Positions 1-9,005 of a DNA stretch of 64,000 nucleotides are shown here, in pieces. Both the position numbers and the translations under genes were made by a program. Under the pieces are notes generated by a model. The model worked only from the letters and a program-made list of their open reading frames with translations. It was not told the origin of the DNA and did not search any database. Source of the stretch: CAWAMR01 sp963783095 (GTDB lineage Bacteria > Planctomycetota > Planctomycetia > Gemmatales > Gemmataceae); NCBI GenBank assembly GCA_963783095.1, contig CAWAMR010000004.1:1-64000 (forward strand), read 5' to 3'. The first letter of the stretch is position 1; every line of letters starts with the position of its first letter.

Positions 1-140
1 TGCGAGTTGGGGTCCAACATTACGAGGACAAAGACGCCCAGTCCCATCAATGTGAGCGACCAGAGAAAGGCTTTGCCCGGTTTGCCGTCATCATCGAAAG
101 GTTCGAGCAATCGCCCGAGCCAGCTGCGGATTCGCGACAT
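1..140 (-). CDS. N-terminus of a small membrane protein (runs off the window)
   Basis: Read on the minus strand from ATG at 140, the frame stays open to the window edge. It encodes MSRIRSWLGRLLEPFDDD, a Lys/Gly stretch, then one hydrophobic segment (FLWSLTLMGLGVFVLVML) typical of a membrane helix. A good ribosome site (AAAGGA) lies about 7 nt before the ATG. The family is not recognisable from 46 residues. The charged amphipathic start before the helix suggests a cytoplasmic N-terminus. Confidence 0.55.
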   Translation of the reverse strand, partial: MSRIRSWLGRLLEPFDDDGKPGKAFLWSLTLMGLGVFVLVMLDPNS

Positions 141-452
141 TTGTAAATTCCTTTCATTCGGACCGTTTAAGATTATTCGTCGGCGCGGGTATAGAGGACA
201 TTGTTTTATTCCCGCATCGACCTATATGGGAGTCGGCCCGCGATCTGACAAGCGACGCCGTAAATCGGTCGATCATCCGTTTGGTTCGTCGGTTTGCTTA
301 GATTGTTGGTAAAATCGAATAGCCGAGCGCCACGAACTTGGACGCCGTCTAGCCTAGCCTACCGTGACCAAACATCGAAAGGATACTCTGTTAGCGGATC
401 GACAATGACACAGAACACAGTGACAATATGCGGTCTGCATGATTTCGTCCGA
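141..452. other. Intergenic stretch with no gene seen
   Basis: Reading frames here have no convincing start site, motif or codon pattern. It separates the minus-strand membrane-protein start from the 3' end of the HigA-like antitoxin gene. It may hold the promoter of the leftward gene starting at 140. Confidence 0.4.
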
Positions 453-835
453 TTACTCGAGGAATGCATCAGGTACTACACCAAAGTAACGGCCCAGGAT
501 GGTTGCTTGGTCCGAATTTGGGCTTTGGTGGCATTTCAGGAACTCTTCGAGCTCCTTTATAGAGATGCCAGTGTCGGCTGCAGTTTGTTCAGCCGAAATC
601 TTTTTGACATGAGAAAGCAGGTAGGACAAGAGCCTTCCCGCGGGAGCCTTGATAGAATCATTTGGGCAGTAAGAAAGATACAAGCTGAGAGCATCTCCAA
701 GCTCATTGAGGTAAGGAACATCCTCGATTGACAGTTCGTCCCGGCCAGTCAGATCCCTGATCTGCGCCTGATTCGATCAACGTCGGTGTAGTCGTGCACC
801 GGCTCGACCTTCTTTCCCGCGCTGTGCTCAGACAT
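453..835 (-). pseudogene. HigA-type antitoxin with HTH domain, one frameshift
   Basis: The start is ATG at 835 (MSEHSAGKKVEPVHDYTDVD), preceded by a strong AAGGAG site. Around 765-785 the frame is lost to a stop at 749, while the adjacent frame continues as NQAQIRDLTGRDELSIEDV, then a Pro-Tyr-Leu helix, an HTH (AEQTAADTGISIKELEEFL) and the tail LGRYFGVVPDAFLE. This order (acidic linker with a -YLNELGDAL- helix, then XRE-like HTH ending in RYFGVxPxxFL) is that of HigA/XRE antitoxins that bind toxin through the N-terminal half. No RelE/HigB toxin is seen next to it; upstream lies a tRNA fragment. A single-base error or a real mutation would both explain the break. Confidence 0.6.
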
Positions 836-895
836 GAGAATCTCCTTCCGGACGGGGTTTTGCCACGGCATATCTTTTTCGACCGTTTCCATTAG

Positions 896-936
896 CGGAG
901 AGAGTGGGATTCGAACCCACGAGGAACTCTCGCCCC
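896..936 (-). other. 3' fragment of a tRNA-Ser gene (attachment-site-like scar)
   Basis: On the minus strand the sequence reads a 4-bp variable-arm stem (CGAG/CTCG), a complete T arm (GTGGG-TTCGAAT-CCCAC) and acceptor strand TCTCTCC with discriminator G, followed by CTAA. The long variable arm and TCTCTCCG end point to tRNA-Ser. The 5' half, D arm and anticodon are absent: the LRR coding sequence runs directly into the fragment. Retained 3' halves of tRNA genes are the usual mark left by integrases that insert at tRNA genes. Confidence 0.7.
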
Positions 937-1456
937 TAAGCGTGGTGAGGTACTTGAAGTCTTTTATTTCCTTCAGACCCTTGTCCGTTATGAGCGTGTA
1001 TGAAAGGTGAAGCGAAGTGAGGTTTTTGAGGTCTTTTAGTTCGGTCAGTCCCGCGTCTGTTACCTTTGCTAAGCTGAGGTCGAGTAAGATTAAGTTCGTA
1101 AGGCTCTCGAGTTCCTTTAGACCCGCGTCCGTGACCCAATGATCTAAGGCAATTCCGTGCGGGACCTGAACTGGAGGTAATTGGGGAAGTTTGCCGTCCC
1201 GCACCCTTTTGAGGCGGAAACCCGGCAATCCCTTCGCCGCTGCTTCCTTTCCCGGACAGAACACGGCCCTTCCGGAGTCAATGGCCGATTTCGGGTCGAG
1301 GTCCATCAATTGAAAGCCACCGTATTTGAATCCGATTTTTTCGTAGGCCGCTATGGTTTCCAGATCGATCTGCTTGAATTTGCGCGGCTCGTCCGCGTGA
1401 CTTGGGATGACCAACCCGCCAAGGAACAGGGCCGCGATCAACGTCCGCGTGAGCAT
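937..1456 (-). pseudogene. Secreted leucine-rich-repeat protein, 3' end lost at the tRNA fragment
   Basis: The chosen start is ATG at 1456, with GGAGA 8 nt upstream; it gives a signal peptide (MLTRTLIAALFLGGLVIPSHA). About 90 residues of unassigned sequence follow, then four LRR units of the GLKELESLTNLxxLDL type, common in planctomycete proteins. The reading frame passes without a stop into the tRNA-Ser fragment (translated SSSWVRIPLSP) and onward to a stop at 749, so the native C-terminus has been replaced. The product would be exported to the periplasm or cell surface. Confidence 0.6.
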
Positions 1457-1690
1457 GAGGTGATCTCCGTTGCAAGGAAATTGAAAGAAAAACGGTTGAG
1501 AATCGACGTTCAAGGCAAATCAGCACTTGAAGACGACAAAAAACCGGCGTTCTCACATCGACTTATAGGCAGGTGGCTCGAAATCTGACAAGCGCGGATT
1601 TGTGTCAGTTTTTTCACTCACTTCTCTATTGGATGTTACCTGAGGGGTAGGTTGAATTGCCCCTGAGAAGTGACACCTGGGAGAAAAACC

Positions 1691-2908
1691 ATGACTAGCA
1701 TAAGATCGATGATGGTTGGAGTGCTGCTTGCAACGTTGCTAACTCTAGCCGGAAGCCTGCCGCGGGCGAGGGCTGACGAAGAAATCTACAACAAGGCCTT
1801 GCCTTCGGCGACCTGGATAATTTCTCCGAAAGGAAACGGGAAAGACAATAGCGGAAGCGGCGTCTTGATCGACGCTCGACAACGATTGGTACTGACAGCC
1901 TATCACGTTGTCGAAGATCGGCGCTGATGCGATCGTCTTCTTCCCGGTCCGAAATGCACGCGGGGAACTTATTACCGATCCCGACCAATACGTGAGAAAC
2001 GCCGACAAACTTGGCCTCAAAGGTCGAATCATCGCGACGGATGCGAGTCACGACTTGGCCCTGGTCAAGCTGCCCGCGTCCCCTCGGGGGCAACGGCCGT
2101 CGCTTTGGCTGGGAAGAGCGTCGAGGCAGGCCAGAAGGTGTTTGCTATCGGCAATTCAGGAGTGTCCGATGGCGTCCTTTGGAGATACATCGACGGGAGT
2201 GTCCGCCAGGTTTACACCAAGAAGCTGACATACGAGACGAAGCAAAAGGTGGATGCTAGGGTAGTCGAGATGACAGTGCCGACCAATGGCGGGGATAGCG
2301 GCGGCCCAATCCTCAATGCCAAAGGAGAACTGGTGGCGATAACCGCCGCGTCGAGGGAAAATCAGAACGCGGTCCACTTCGGCATCGACATTAAGGAGAT
2401 TTGGACGTTGATCGGCACCCATCTCCCGGCGGCGAAGATGACAGACATTCGTATCGAACAGAATGTGGAACGGGACGGTTTAAAGGGGCTGTCGGTGCAT
2501 TGCACGATCGAAGTCGAGCGTGCCAAAGGACTACCTTGCGATGTGGTCCTGGATTTCTGCAATGCCAAAATGGAAACTTTGAAAAAGCCCGCTGTCGGTT
2601 TGCCGGAGAAGAGCGTTGCCCTGCTGTACTCGAACCGGATTACACCGAGTCACGAAGGTGCCCTCTCCGAGGATATATCGTTCTTCATGCCCTATGAAAC
2701 GATCAAGGCTTCGATTCCGCAGGCGGTCGGTCCTCGCTTTGAGCCTGCCGGTACCTTGGTGAATGAGAAAGCGGTCATCGTCATCGTGGCGAACGTGCTG
2801 GAGGTCGGTAGCAGGCGCTGGATTCTCCCGGCCTCAAAGGGGGCAACCTTTGAATTCAATCCAGCCCTTGGCATTCCGATACCAGCGAAGCTTCCGATGC
2901 CTGAGTGA
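1691..2908 (+). pseudogene. Secreted trypsin-like serine protease (S1C/DegP type), two frameshifts
   Basis: The start ATG at 1691 has GGGAG upstream and gives a signal peptide ending at ARA-DEE. The catalytic His motif is TAYHVVED (about residue 72), the Asp motif is DASHDLALVKL, and the Ser motif is GGDSGGP (codons near 2290-2310). These motifs lie in three different frames, with shifts near 1915 and near 2090, the second at a CCCCTCGGGGG run. About 170 residues of unassigned C-terminal domain follow; no PDZ signature is obvious. All three triad residues are present, so only the frame is broken. The neighbour downstream is the kinase-WD40 gene. Confidence 0.65.
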
Positions 2909-2937
2909 GAAATGATGACCGCATCAACTCTTGAAAT

Positions 2938-2966
2938 GGGGCGGCCAGCCTTCAACTGGCCGCCCC
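2938..2966 (+). terminator. Strong GC hairpin after the protease gene
   Basis: An 11-bp perfect stem (GGGGCGGCCAG / CTGGCCGCCCC) with a 7-nt loop lies 30 nt after the protease stop and 42 nt before the kinase start. There is no run of T after it, so it may slow transcription or protect the mRNA end rather than act as a classical intrinsic terminator. Confidence 0.5.
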
Positions 2967-3008
2967 GGTAATCGTATGCGAAACTACGATCGGCTGAGGG
3001 ATATCAGA

Positions 3009-6000
3009 ATGAACGAATCAGGATCCAGTCAAAAGCCGCCGACGATTCCCGGCTATACCATCGAGTCGTCCACCGGCCCGATCGGCAAGGGTGGGATGGG
3101 AGTTGTTTGGAAGGCACATCAGCAAGGGACTAACCGAATCGTGGCCGTGAAGATGATTCTGGGCCGGGGCAAAGCTCGAAGGCGTCAAATGCTGCGATTC
3201 CGGCACGAGGCCAAATTGATTTCCCAAGTCCAAGATCCTCATGTGATTCAGGTTTTTCATACCGGTAACATCCGGGAATCCCGAAAGGGTCAGGTCAAAC
3301 GACTTCCTTACCTAGTGATGGAGTTTGTCGGTGGGGGCACGTTAGCCGATCGGATGGGAAGCAAGAAATACTTGCCTCGGGAGGCCTCCCATCAAATGCA
3401 GACCATCGCCCGGGCAATGGGCCAGATTCATCACAAGGGCATCGTGCATCGCGATTTAAAGCCCGCCAATGTACTCATGACGGAGGGTGATCAACCCAAG
3501 GTAGGTGATTTCGGTTTGGCTTCCGCGCTTAATAGAAAGGAATCCAGCCAGACGAGTGCCATTGGAACCGTCGCGTACATGTCACCGGAGCAAGCCCGAG
3601 GTGGAAGTCAAATCCGGGACATTTCAGCCGCAGCTGACGTTTTTGCCATGGGAATCATCCTATTTGAGTTATTGACGGGCAGACACCCATTCCAGGGTGA
3701 GACCCGAAACGAAACACTGAACAAGATATGGGAAGCAAACCCGCAGTTTCCAAATTCCAGCATTCCCGGCGATCTGAAAGCGATATGTCTTAAGTGCCTG
3801 AAAAACAATCCCGACGATCGCTACCCAGACGGTGAAGCGTTGGCGAAGGATCTTGGTCGCTTTCTGAGTGGCAATCCGATTGGTGCCCGGCAAGTCGGAA
3901 GGTTTGAACGAGCCTGGAAATGGGCCGGTCGCAATAGGTTCGCTGCCGTACTTCTGCTTGGATTGGCCCTCACTATTTTCGTGGGGATAACAGCCACTTC
4001 GATTGCAGCCTATGTGGCCATTCAAAGAGCTGACGAAGCCGATGAGGCCCGAGACGACGCCCGAAAGAAGACCGAATTAGCGGAAACCGAGAAAACGAAT
4101 GCGATAGCCGCCACCAAAGAAGCAAATGCAGCGAAGACGCAAGTCGAGATCGAACGTGACCAGGTGAAAGCCTCCAACTACCAATTAATGGTAGTTTCCG
4201 CCGAGCGATCGTTTGTCCAGCGCGATTACAAAGCAGCAGCCGAGTCCCTCGACGAATGCCCGGTGCCGTTGCGAAAGTTCGAATGGTTCGTCCGCCGGGC
4301 CAACTTGGACGGCGCGATCGGCGTACTTGATCATGGCACGGTCAAGCGGTACCCGCAGTTGGGTGACTTGCGACCCAGTGAAATCAATCAAGGTGGTTTT
4401 GTAACTGGTGCGGCATTCACTGCCGATGGGAAAGAGTTCATCACCTGCGGAGGCACGCCGTACCGTAACGGTGTGATGCCCGTGAAAGCAGGTGAACCGC
4501 TGGTTCGATTCTGGGACGCATTCACCGGACAATTAAAGGAAACAATCCCCGCGCCTTCGGGTCATCAAGATTCAACTACCACGGTTAGTGTCAGCCCGGA
4601 TGGGAAGTGGGTCGCGGTCCATTGCACAATGCTCTATAACCAATGGTCGAACTTTGAACCACTAGTTCCAATCGGCCAAATTAGTATCTTCGAACGGGCA
4701 ACAAAGAAGATCAGCCTATCAGTGAAGGGGAATTGTTTCGCGTTCAGTCCTGACAGCACCAAGCTCGCGCTCGGTCGCGGCAACAAGATCGATATCATTG
4801 AACTCCCGCTCGGTAAGCAATTGCGCAGCTTTGAATTGAGCAAACCAGTGTACTTTGTGAGCTGGCAAAAAAATGGAGAAGTTTTAATGGCAGCTGGTAG
4901 AAGGCGATTTGCACCCATAGCAAATGCAAGTGTGGGCAGCGAATATCAACAGTGGAATTTGGAGAGCGGGAAGCCTATTTCGGCCAAGGCTGAGATAGCA
5001 GACGATATATGGACGGCTGCTGCTGTCGAGCCTCGTGGCACTGCGCGTGGCCATCGCTGAGACCAAGAGAATCCGGATTGAACCCGGCTTTTTGGGTGGC
5101 GGTGTGAGCTATATCGAAGCCCCATTTGGTCCCAATGTCCTCGCCATTAGTCCCGATGAAAAGCGACTCGCCGCGGGAGGGCGAGATGGCTTGGTCCGGA
5201 TATTCGATTTATCCAACGGATCCTCGCTACTTGTGCTCAATGGGCATCGAAATGAAACCCTGATTCGATCCATCGCCTACAGTCCCGACGGATCCAGGCT
5301 GCTGACCGCGGGCGGCAGTGACGGTACGGCCAGGCTGTTCGCATCGGACCGGCAACTGGGCGGACCGGAATTGCTCCCAGGGATCGAACGCGCTGGCTTT
5401 TCACCCCAAAGAGCAGATGGCCGCCTTTTCCGACAAAGAAGGGAATATCCATATCTGGAATCTGGTTTCCCGAAAGAAGCTCTCCACTCTCCAGGCGCGG
5501 CCTGAGTGGGCATCGCCGTTAGCACCAAAAGTGCTGGATCTCGCATACCGTTCGAATAGCCAACTGTTCGCGCTCTTATTCGGACGGCCGACTTCGGACG
5601 TGGGATCCGGTGAAACAAGTAGTCGAATCCGAACGGGAACTGCACATCCCACTTACCAAATCGGGCGGACTGGATCGTCCCTATACATGCCGGTTCAGTC
5701 CAGATGTGCGCTGGTTAGTCGGTTTCAGCCTGACTGGTGCCTTTGAAAAAGCGATGAATGTGTTTTCGACGTCCGATGGTCGACCCGTGATCGAGACGAC
5801 ATTGGTAGGAAGCAACTTCGACGGAACGGGCGTGCGCTTCGACCCGGTGAAGGAACTCGTCCAGATGGTGGAGAACCCCACTGGGACGTTGCCGCAAGTT
5901 GATCGGGCTTTCGATTTGCGCACTGGAAAACCAACAAAAAACCTCAACCTGATGCCAGGCTGGAACGACCTCAGCCCAGATGATTCGCGATTGGCCGAGA

Positions 6001-6191
6001 TCGTCGGCACGAACGGTTCAATCCAGATCCGCGACGCCAACAACAAGCGGATCCTCATTACGCTCACTGGATGCCATCCCTATCGTCGAGTTGTGTTCAG
6101 TCCCGACGGTTGCAAGCTCGCGGCATTCACTAGTTCGGGCATTGAGCTATACGACGCCGACGCCCGCGTTCAGCACTGGAATGACAAGTAA
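3009..6191 (+). pseudogene. Membrane Ser/Thr protein kinase with WD40 propeller, several frameshifts
   Basis: The start ATG at 3009 follows AGGGA. The kinase domain (about residues 15-280) has the Gly loop GKGGMGVV, VAVK lysine, HRDLKPAN catalytic loop, DFGLAS and MSPEQ. A membrane helix (VLLLGLALTIFVGITATSIA, about residues 315-335) and an Ala/Glu/Lys-rich coiled coil follow, then WD40-like blades (FSPDxxxLA, WDxxTG). The first frame is intact for about 680 residues to 5060. It then shifts near 5040, 5390 and 5610, with blades continuing in the new frames to 6191. The kinase half alone could still be made. The layout is typical of Planctomycetes. It sits just upstream of the unusual sigma factor. 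Confidence 0.75.
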
Positions 6192-6305
6192 TCTCAGCAG
6201 TCAAGTCAAACGATAACGTAGTGGTTAAGACTCTCATCCAATCGTGAGGTTCTTTCGAGGCAAATTCTTATAGTCGTGACCGTCCCGAAGCGTTAATTTG
6301 AAGTC

Positions 6306-7733
6306 ATGGGACACCGACAAAAGGTCGTGAGCCAAACCACGGCCACCAGCATGATTGATGGGATGATTGCAGGCGATGCGACTCAGTGGCAGCGATTCTG
6401 CGATACCTATTATAGTTGGCTGGTCTTCAAGGCCCGAATGGAGATGCGTGATGCTCCGGAAGAGGACGTTATGGAGGTGGTGCAGAACGTCCTTCTCGCA
6501 CTGCACCAACAGAAGGCCCGAGACCGTTTTAGCTATCGCAAAGAGCGGGCGGGATTTCGACCTTATTTGAAAGCTTGTATCAGGAATGCGGTGTTCGCGC
6601 TGTGCAAACCCCAGCATACCAAGGGGCCCAAACATGTATTGCAAGGGATTGCGATTAGCCCAGGGATCGCCGATGGCAAGATCGTTCTGACGGCGAACGA
6701 CGCCATCGAGTATTCTCAGAAAAATCTACAAAGTTCGTTCATTCTGGTTTGCGAACGTACGGCCCCCGAAGACGAGCCAGGGATGCGACACGCCGCCGGC
6801 ATACTCACTACAGCAGGCGACAGTTCGTGCCACACGGCAGTGTTCGCGCGGACCGCGGGCAAGCCTTGTGTCGTCGGCTGCAAATCGGTCAGGATCGATG
6901 CAGGGAATAGCGAAGCAACCTTTGCAGGACGAAAGGCCAAGGTCGGCGATTTCATCACCATTAACGGCACCACCGGGGACGTGATGATTGGAAAGCTGTC
7001 CTCTGTCGCTCCTCTCCCGACCGGCGAGCCGGCTACACTGCCCGAACCCAATAATGTTGATGAATCAGGGAACGAATCGGTCGAATTCTTTCTGGCAGCT
7101 CTCGCCTCGGCGACCAGTGAGATTCGCGCCCGCTACATTCTCAGGCATGAGACCAAATGGCGATGTTTTGTCGGGAGAGTCGTTCATCATCGGCCTTCCA
7201 GCGAGTTGGCGGCCGAATTCGGTATAAGCATTGCGAGCGTGGACCAGCATGCCAGCAGAACGGTCAAAGAAATAATGGCATGTTGCCGCACGTATTATCC
7301 AGATGAATTGAGCGGGCGCGAATTGTCGATAGCGATCAGCAAACTGGATAGCAAGACTATGAAAAACCTTATTGGTTATCTGCTGAAAACGGAGAACCTC
7401 GTACTCTCGCCTCAAAAGGTTCGCGATTATTTTAATGATTTCTTGCGCGGCGCGCTCACTTCCGTACAAACCAGTCAACGTCAGAATAGCTGGTCTGCCT
7501 TAGTATCTTACACTCGGGCAGTTTCCGACGGGGTCGAGCAAGAACCCCCACGTCCGTCGGTCGCAGCCCTTTTGGCCGAAATCGATCAGAAATGCCGTGA
7601 TCATTGCGCATCCGATCTGGGCGATCTCGAGTACTACCGCGAACTCTTGAGTTTTCATCCGAATGCGATTGCAATCCTGTGTGGTGAGATTATGGAAGGA
7701 CAGAATAATGACAAACACAAATTGCCCGGATGA
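6306..7733 (+). CDS. ECF-like sigma factor with an inserted PEP-mobile (phosphohistidine) domain
   Basis: The protein has 475 residues. Residues about 15-100 match ECF sigma region 2 (WQRFCDTYYSWLV, DAPEEDVMEVVQNVLLAL, FRPYLKACIRN). Residues about 112-232 match the central swivelling domain of pyruvate phosphate dikinase / PEP-utilisers: GIAISPGIADGKIVLTANDA, then GILTTAGDSSCHTAVFAR, which aligns without gaps to GILTxRGGMTSHAAVVAR and keeps the phospho-acceptor His (His176), then GKPCVVGC and GDFITINGTTGDVMIG. Residues about 270-325 look like sigma region 4 (ELAAEFGISIASVDQHASR). The C-terminal 150 residues are unassigned. It overlaps the anti-sigma-like gene by 26 nt. Sigma identity is inferred; the PEP-mobile match is strong. 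Confidence 0.75.
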   Translation: MGHRQKVVSQTTATSMIDGMIAGDATQWQRFCDTYYSWLVFKARMEMRDAPEEDVMEVVQNVLLALHQQKARDRFSYRKERAGFRPYLKACIRNAVFALCKPQHTKGPKHVLQGIAISPGIADGKIVLTANDAIEYSQKNLQSSFILVCERTAPEDEPGMRHAAGILTTAGDSSCHTAVFARTAGKPCVVGCKSVRIDAGNSEATFAGRKAKVGDFITINGTTGDVMIGKLSSVAPLPTGEPATLPEPNNVDESGNESVEFFLAALASATSEIRARYILRHETKWRCFVGRVVHHRPSSELAAEFGISIASVDQHASRTVKEIMACCRTYYPDELSGRELSIAISKLDSKTMKNLIGYLLKTENLVLSPQKVRDYFNDFLRGALTSVQTSQRQNSWSALVSYTRAVSDGVEQEPPRPSVAALLAEIDQKCRDHCASDLGDLEYYRELLSFHPNAIAILCGEIMEGQNNDKHKLPG

Positions 7734-8619
7734 AGCTACCTTGATCCAGGCCGCCATTGAGACTGTAGGGTTGGACTCCGGCCATGTCGGCGAACATATC
7801 GCTACCTGCACGAATTGCCGAAAGCAGTTTGAAGAATTGCGATCACTGATGAGTGGCCTCAGCCTGTTATCGACCGTGTCCGGCGATCTGGCTGTTGCGC
7901 CCAAATGCCTTTCGAACGAAGGACATCCTGCGGTGCTCGATAAATACCTGGTACTCGGAGTTCATCAGAAACGTGAGAATCTGACGGCCTATCGAGCGGT
8001 GAATTCCCAGATTCAAAAAGAAGAGGTAATGATCTTCTTGTCCCATAAAGCCTGGAACAAGGACGACACGGCTCTGAATCGACTGCGATCGGCGTTTCAT
8101 CCGTTTGACCGGGTCAAACACCCGCTAATTGCACGGGCGGTGGATATCGGATTCTTCGAGGATCGGCCGTATTTGGCAATCGAGCATATTACTGGACGCA
8201 GCCTGAAACGAATCCGGGAAGACCAGCCGTTTTCAAAGCGACAGGCGGCGGCTATTGGGTCGAAGCTTGCAGATGCTCTCGCGGCAGTTCACGATCAAGG
8301 AATCAGCCACGGATCGCTGTGCGAAGAGAGTATTGTCATCGACGCGGCGGAACGGCCCAGAATCATCGATTTCGGCGTCTGCACCCTTGATGAGAGTGCG
8401 AAGGTTGCGAATGCCTCGGCAGACATTGCCAGCCTGGTACAGATCATTAATCGCTTGTCGCCAGAGCTTAAAATATTCCCCGCTCAAAGGAAATCGGAAT
8501 TGCGCAATACCCACGCAAGAGAGCTAGCCAGGGAGTTTGAACGTGAGGCTCGACCTTGGCTGTTGGGATTTCTGATCCGCATCTGGAAGAGTTCTCGATC
8601 GGGCAGAGAAAGTGGGTGA
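7708..8619 (+). CDS. Zinc-finger anti-sigma domain fused to a pseudokinase
   Basis: The start ATG at 7708 lies inside the end of the sigma-factor gene, with AGGA about 8 nt upstream. Residues 30-37 carry the anti-sigma zinc motif H-x3-C-x2-C (HIATCTNC). Residues about 75-240 follow a protein-kinase fold (YLVLGVHQKRENLTAYRAV as a degenerate Gly loop, YLAIEHITGRSL hinge, LADALAAVHDQGISHG), but the catalytic loop is HGS instead of HRD and no VAIK lysine is evident; DFG is kept (221-223). It should bind rather than phosphorylate. The ZAS domain next to and overlapping the sigma gene implies it is its partner. The frame ends early; coding-like sequence continues beyond the stop. Confidence 0.7.
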   Translation: MTNTNCPDEATLIQAAIETVGLDSGHVGEHIATCTNCRKQFEELRSLMSGLSLLSTVSGDLAVAPKCLSNEGHPAVLDKYLVLGVHQKRENLTAYRAVNSQIQKEEVMIFLSHKAWNKDDTALNRLRSAFHPFDRVKHPLIARAVDIGFFEDRPYLAIEHITGRSLKRIREDQPFSKRQAAAIGSKLADALAAVHDQGISHGSLCEESIVIDAAERPRIIDFGVCTLDESAKVANASADIASLVQIINRLSPELKIFPAQRKSELRNTHARELAREFEREARPWLLGFLIRIWKSSRSGRESG

Positions 8620-8883
8620 AATGAATCTACTACATTCGAAAATATTTGGGAGAGTGAAATCCGTAAACTGCTTGATGGCCTAATCTTACATCGAAGCCAG
8701 TTCGCCACCCCATCTGAGGCGGAAAGAGATCGTTGGTTCAAATATCGCAGTCCAATTCTCGATCGTTGCCACCCAAAAATTGCTACACCTCCTGCTACAC
8801 CAAATCAGACACTTGGGGCTGACCAAAGTAACCAGGCCGTAAATTTAGCAATATCAATAGTTTGCGGCGATTCATTCTGTCCC
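8560..8883 (+). pseudogene. Coding-like tail after the pseudokinase stop
   Basis: From about 8565 one alternative frame reads ISDPHLEEFSIGQRKWVK. After the TGA at 8617 the original frame continues open to 8883 with a natural-looking acidic helix (FENIWESEIRKLLDG) and SEAERDRWFKYR. This suggests the anti-sigma/pseudokinase gene was once longer by about 90 residues and has lost its end to small indels before the IS630 element inserted at 8908. Confidence 0.4.
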
Positions 8884-8909
8884 GTTTTGTCGAAAGCACC
8901 GCTTTGCTA

Positions 8910-8935
8910 AGTGGTCCGTTTCACAAATAACGTCC
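8910..8935 (+). repeat. Left terminal inverted repeat of the IS630 element
   Basis: It begins AGTGGTCCGTTTCACAAATA and continues through ACGTCC. It pairs with 10173-10198 with a single C/T difference. Confidence 0.85.
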
Positions 8936-9005
8936 CAGTTCGGCCAGACCTTTGGTATAAGGAGATGATCGCCAAAAAAAATCCCGGCAAGGAAAGGATT
9001 CCGCC

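Noticed and set aside
7..312. 101-residue plus-strand open frame at the window start
   Set aside because: It lies opposite the minus-strand membrane protein with a good start site at 140, and has no motif or ribosome site.
294..731. 145-residue plus-strand open frame
   Set aside because: It is the shadow of the HigA-like gene on the other strand, which has a family match.
896..936. A functional tRNA-Ser gene
   Set aside because: Only the 3' half is present; no D arm, anticodon arm or 5' acceptor strand lies within reach.
1181..1588. 135-residue plus-strand open frame
   Set aside because: Shadow of the LRR gene, which has a signal peptide and repeats.
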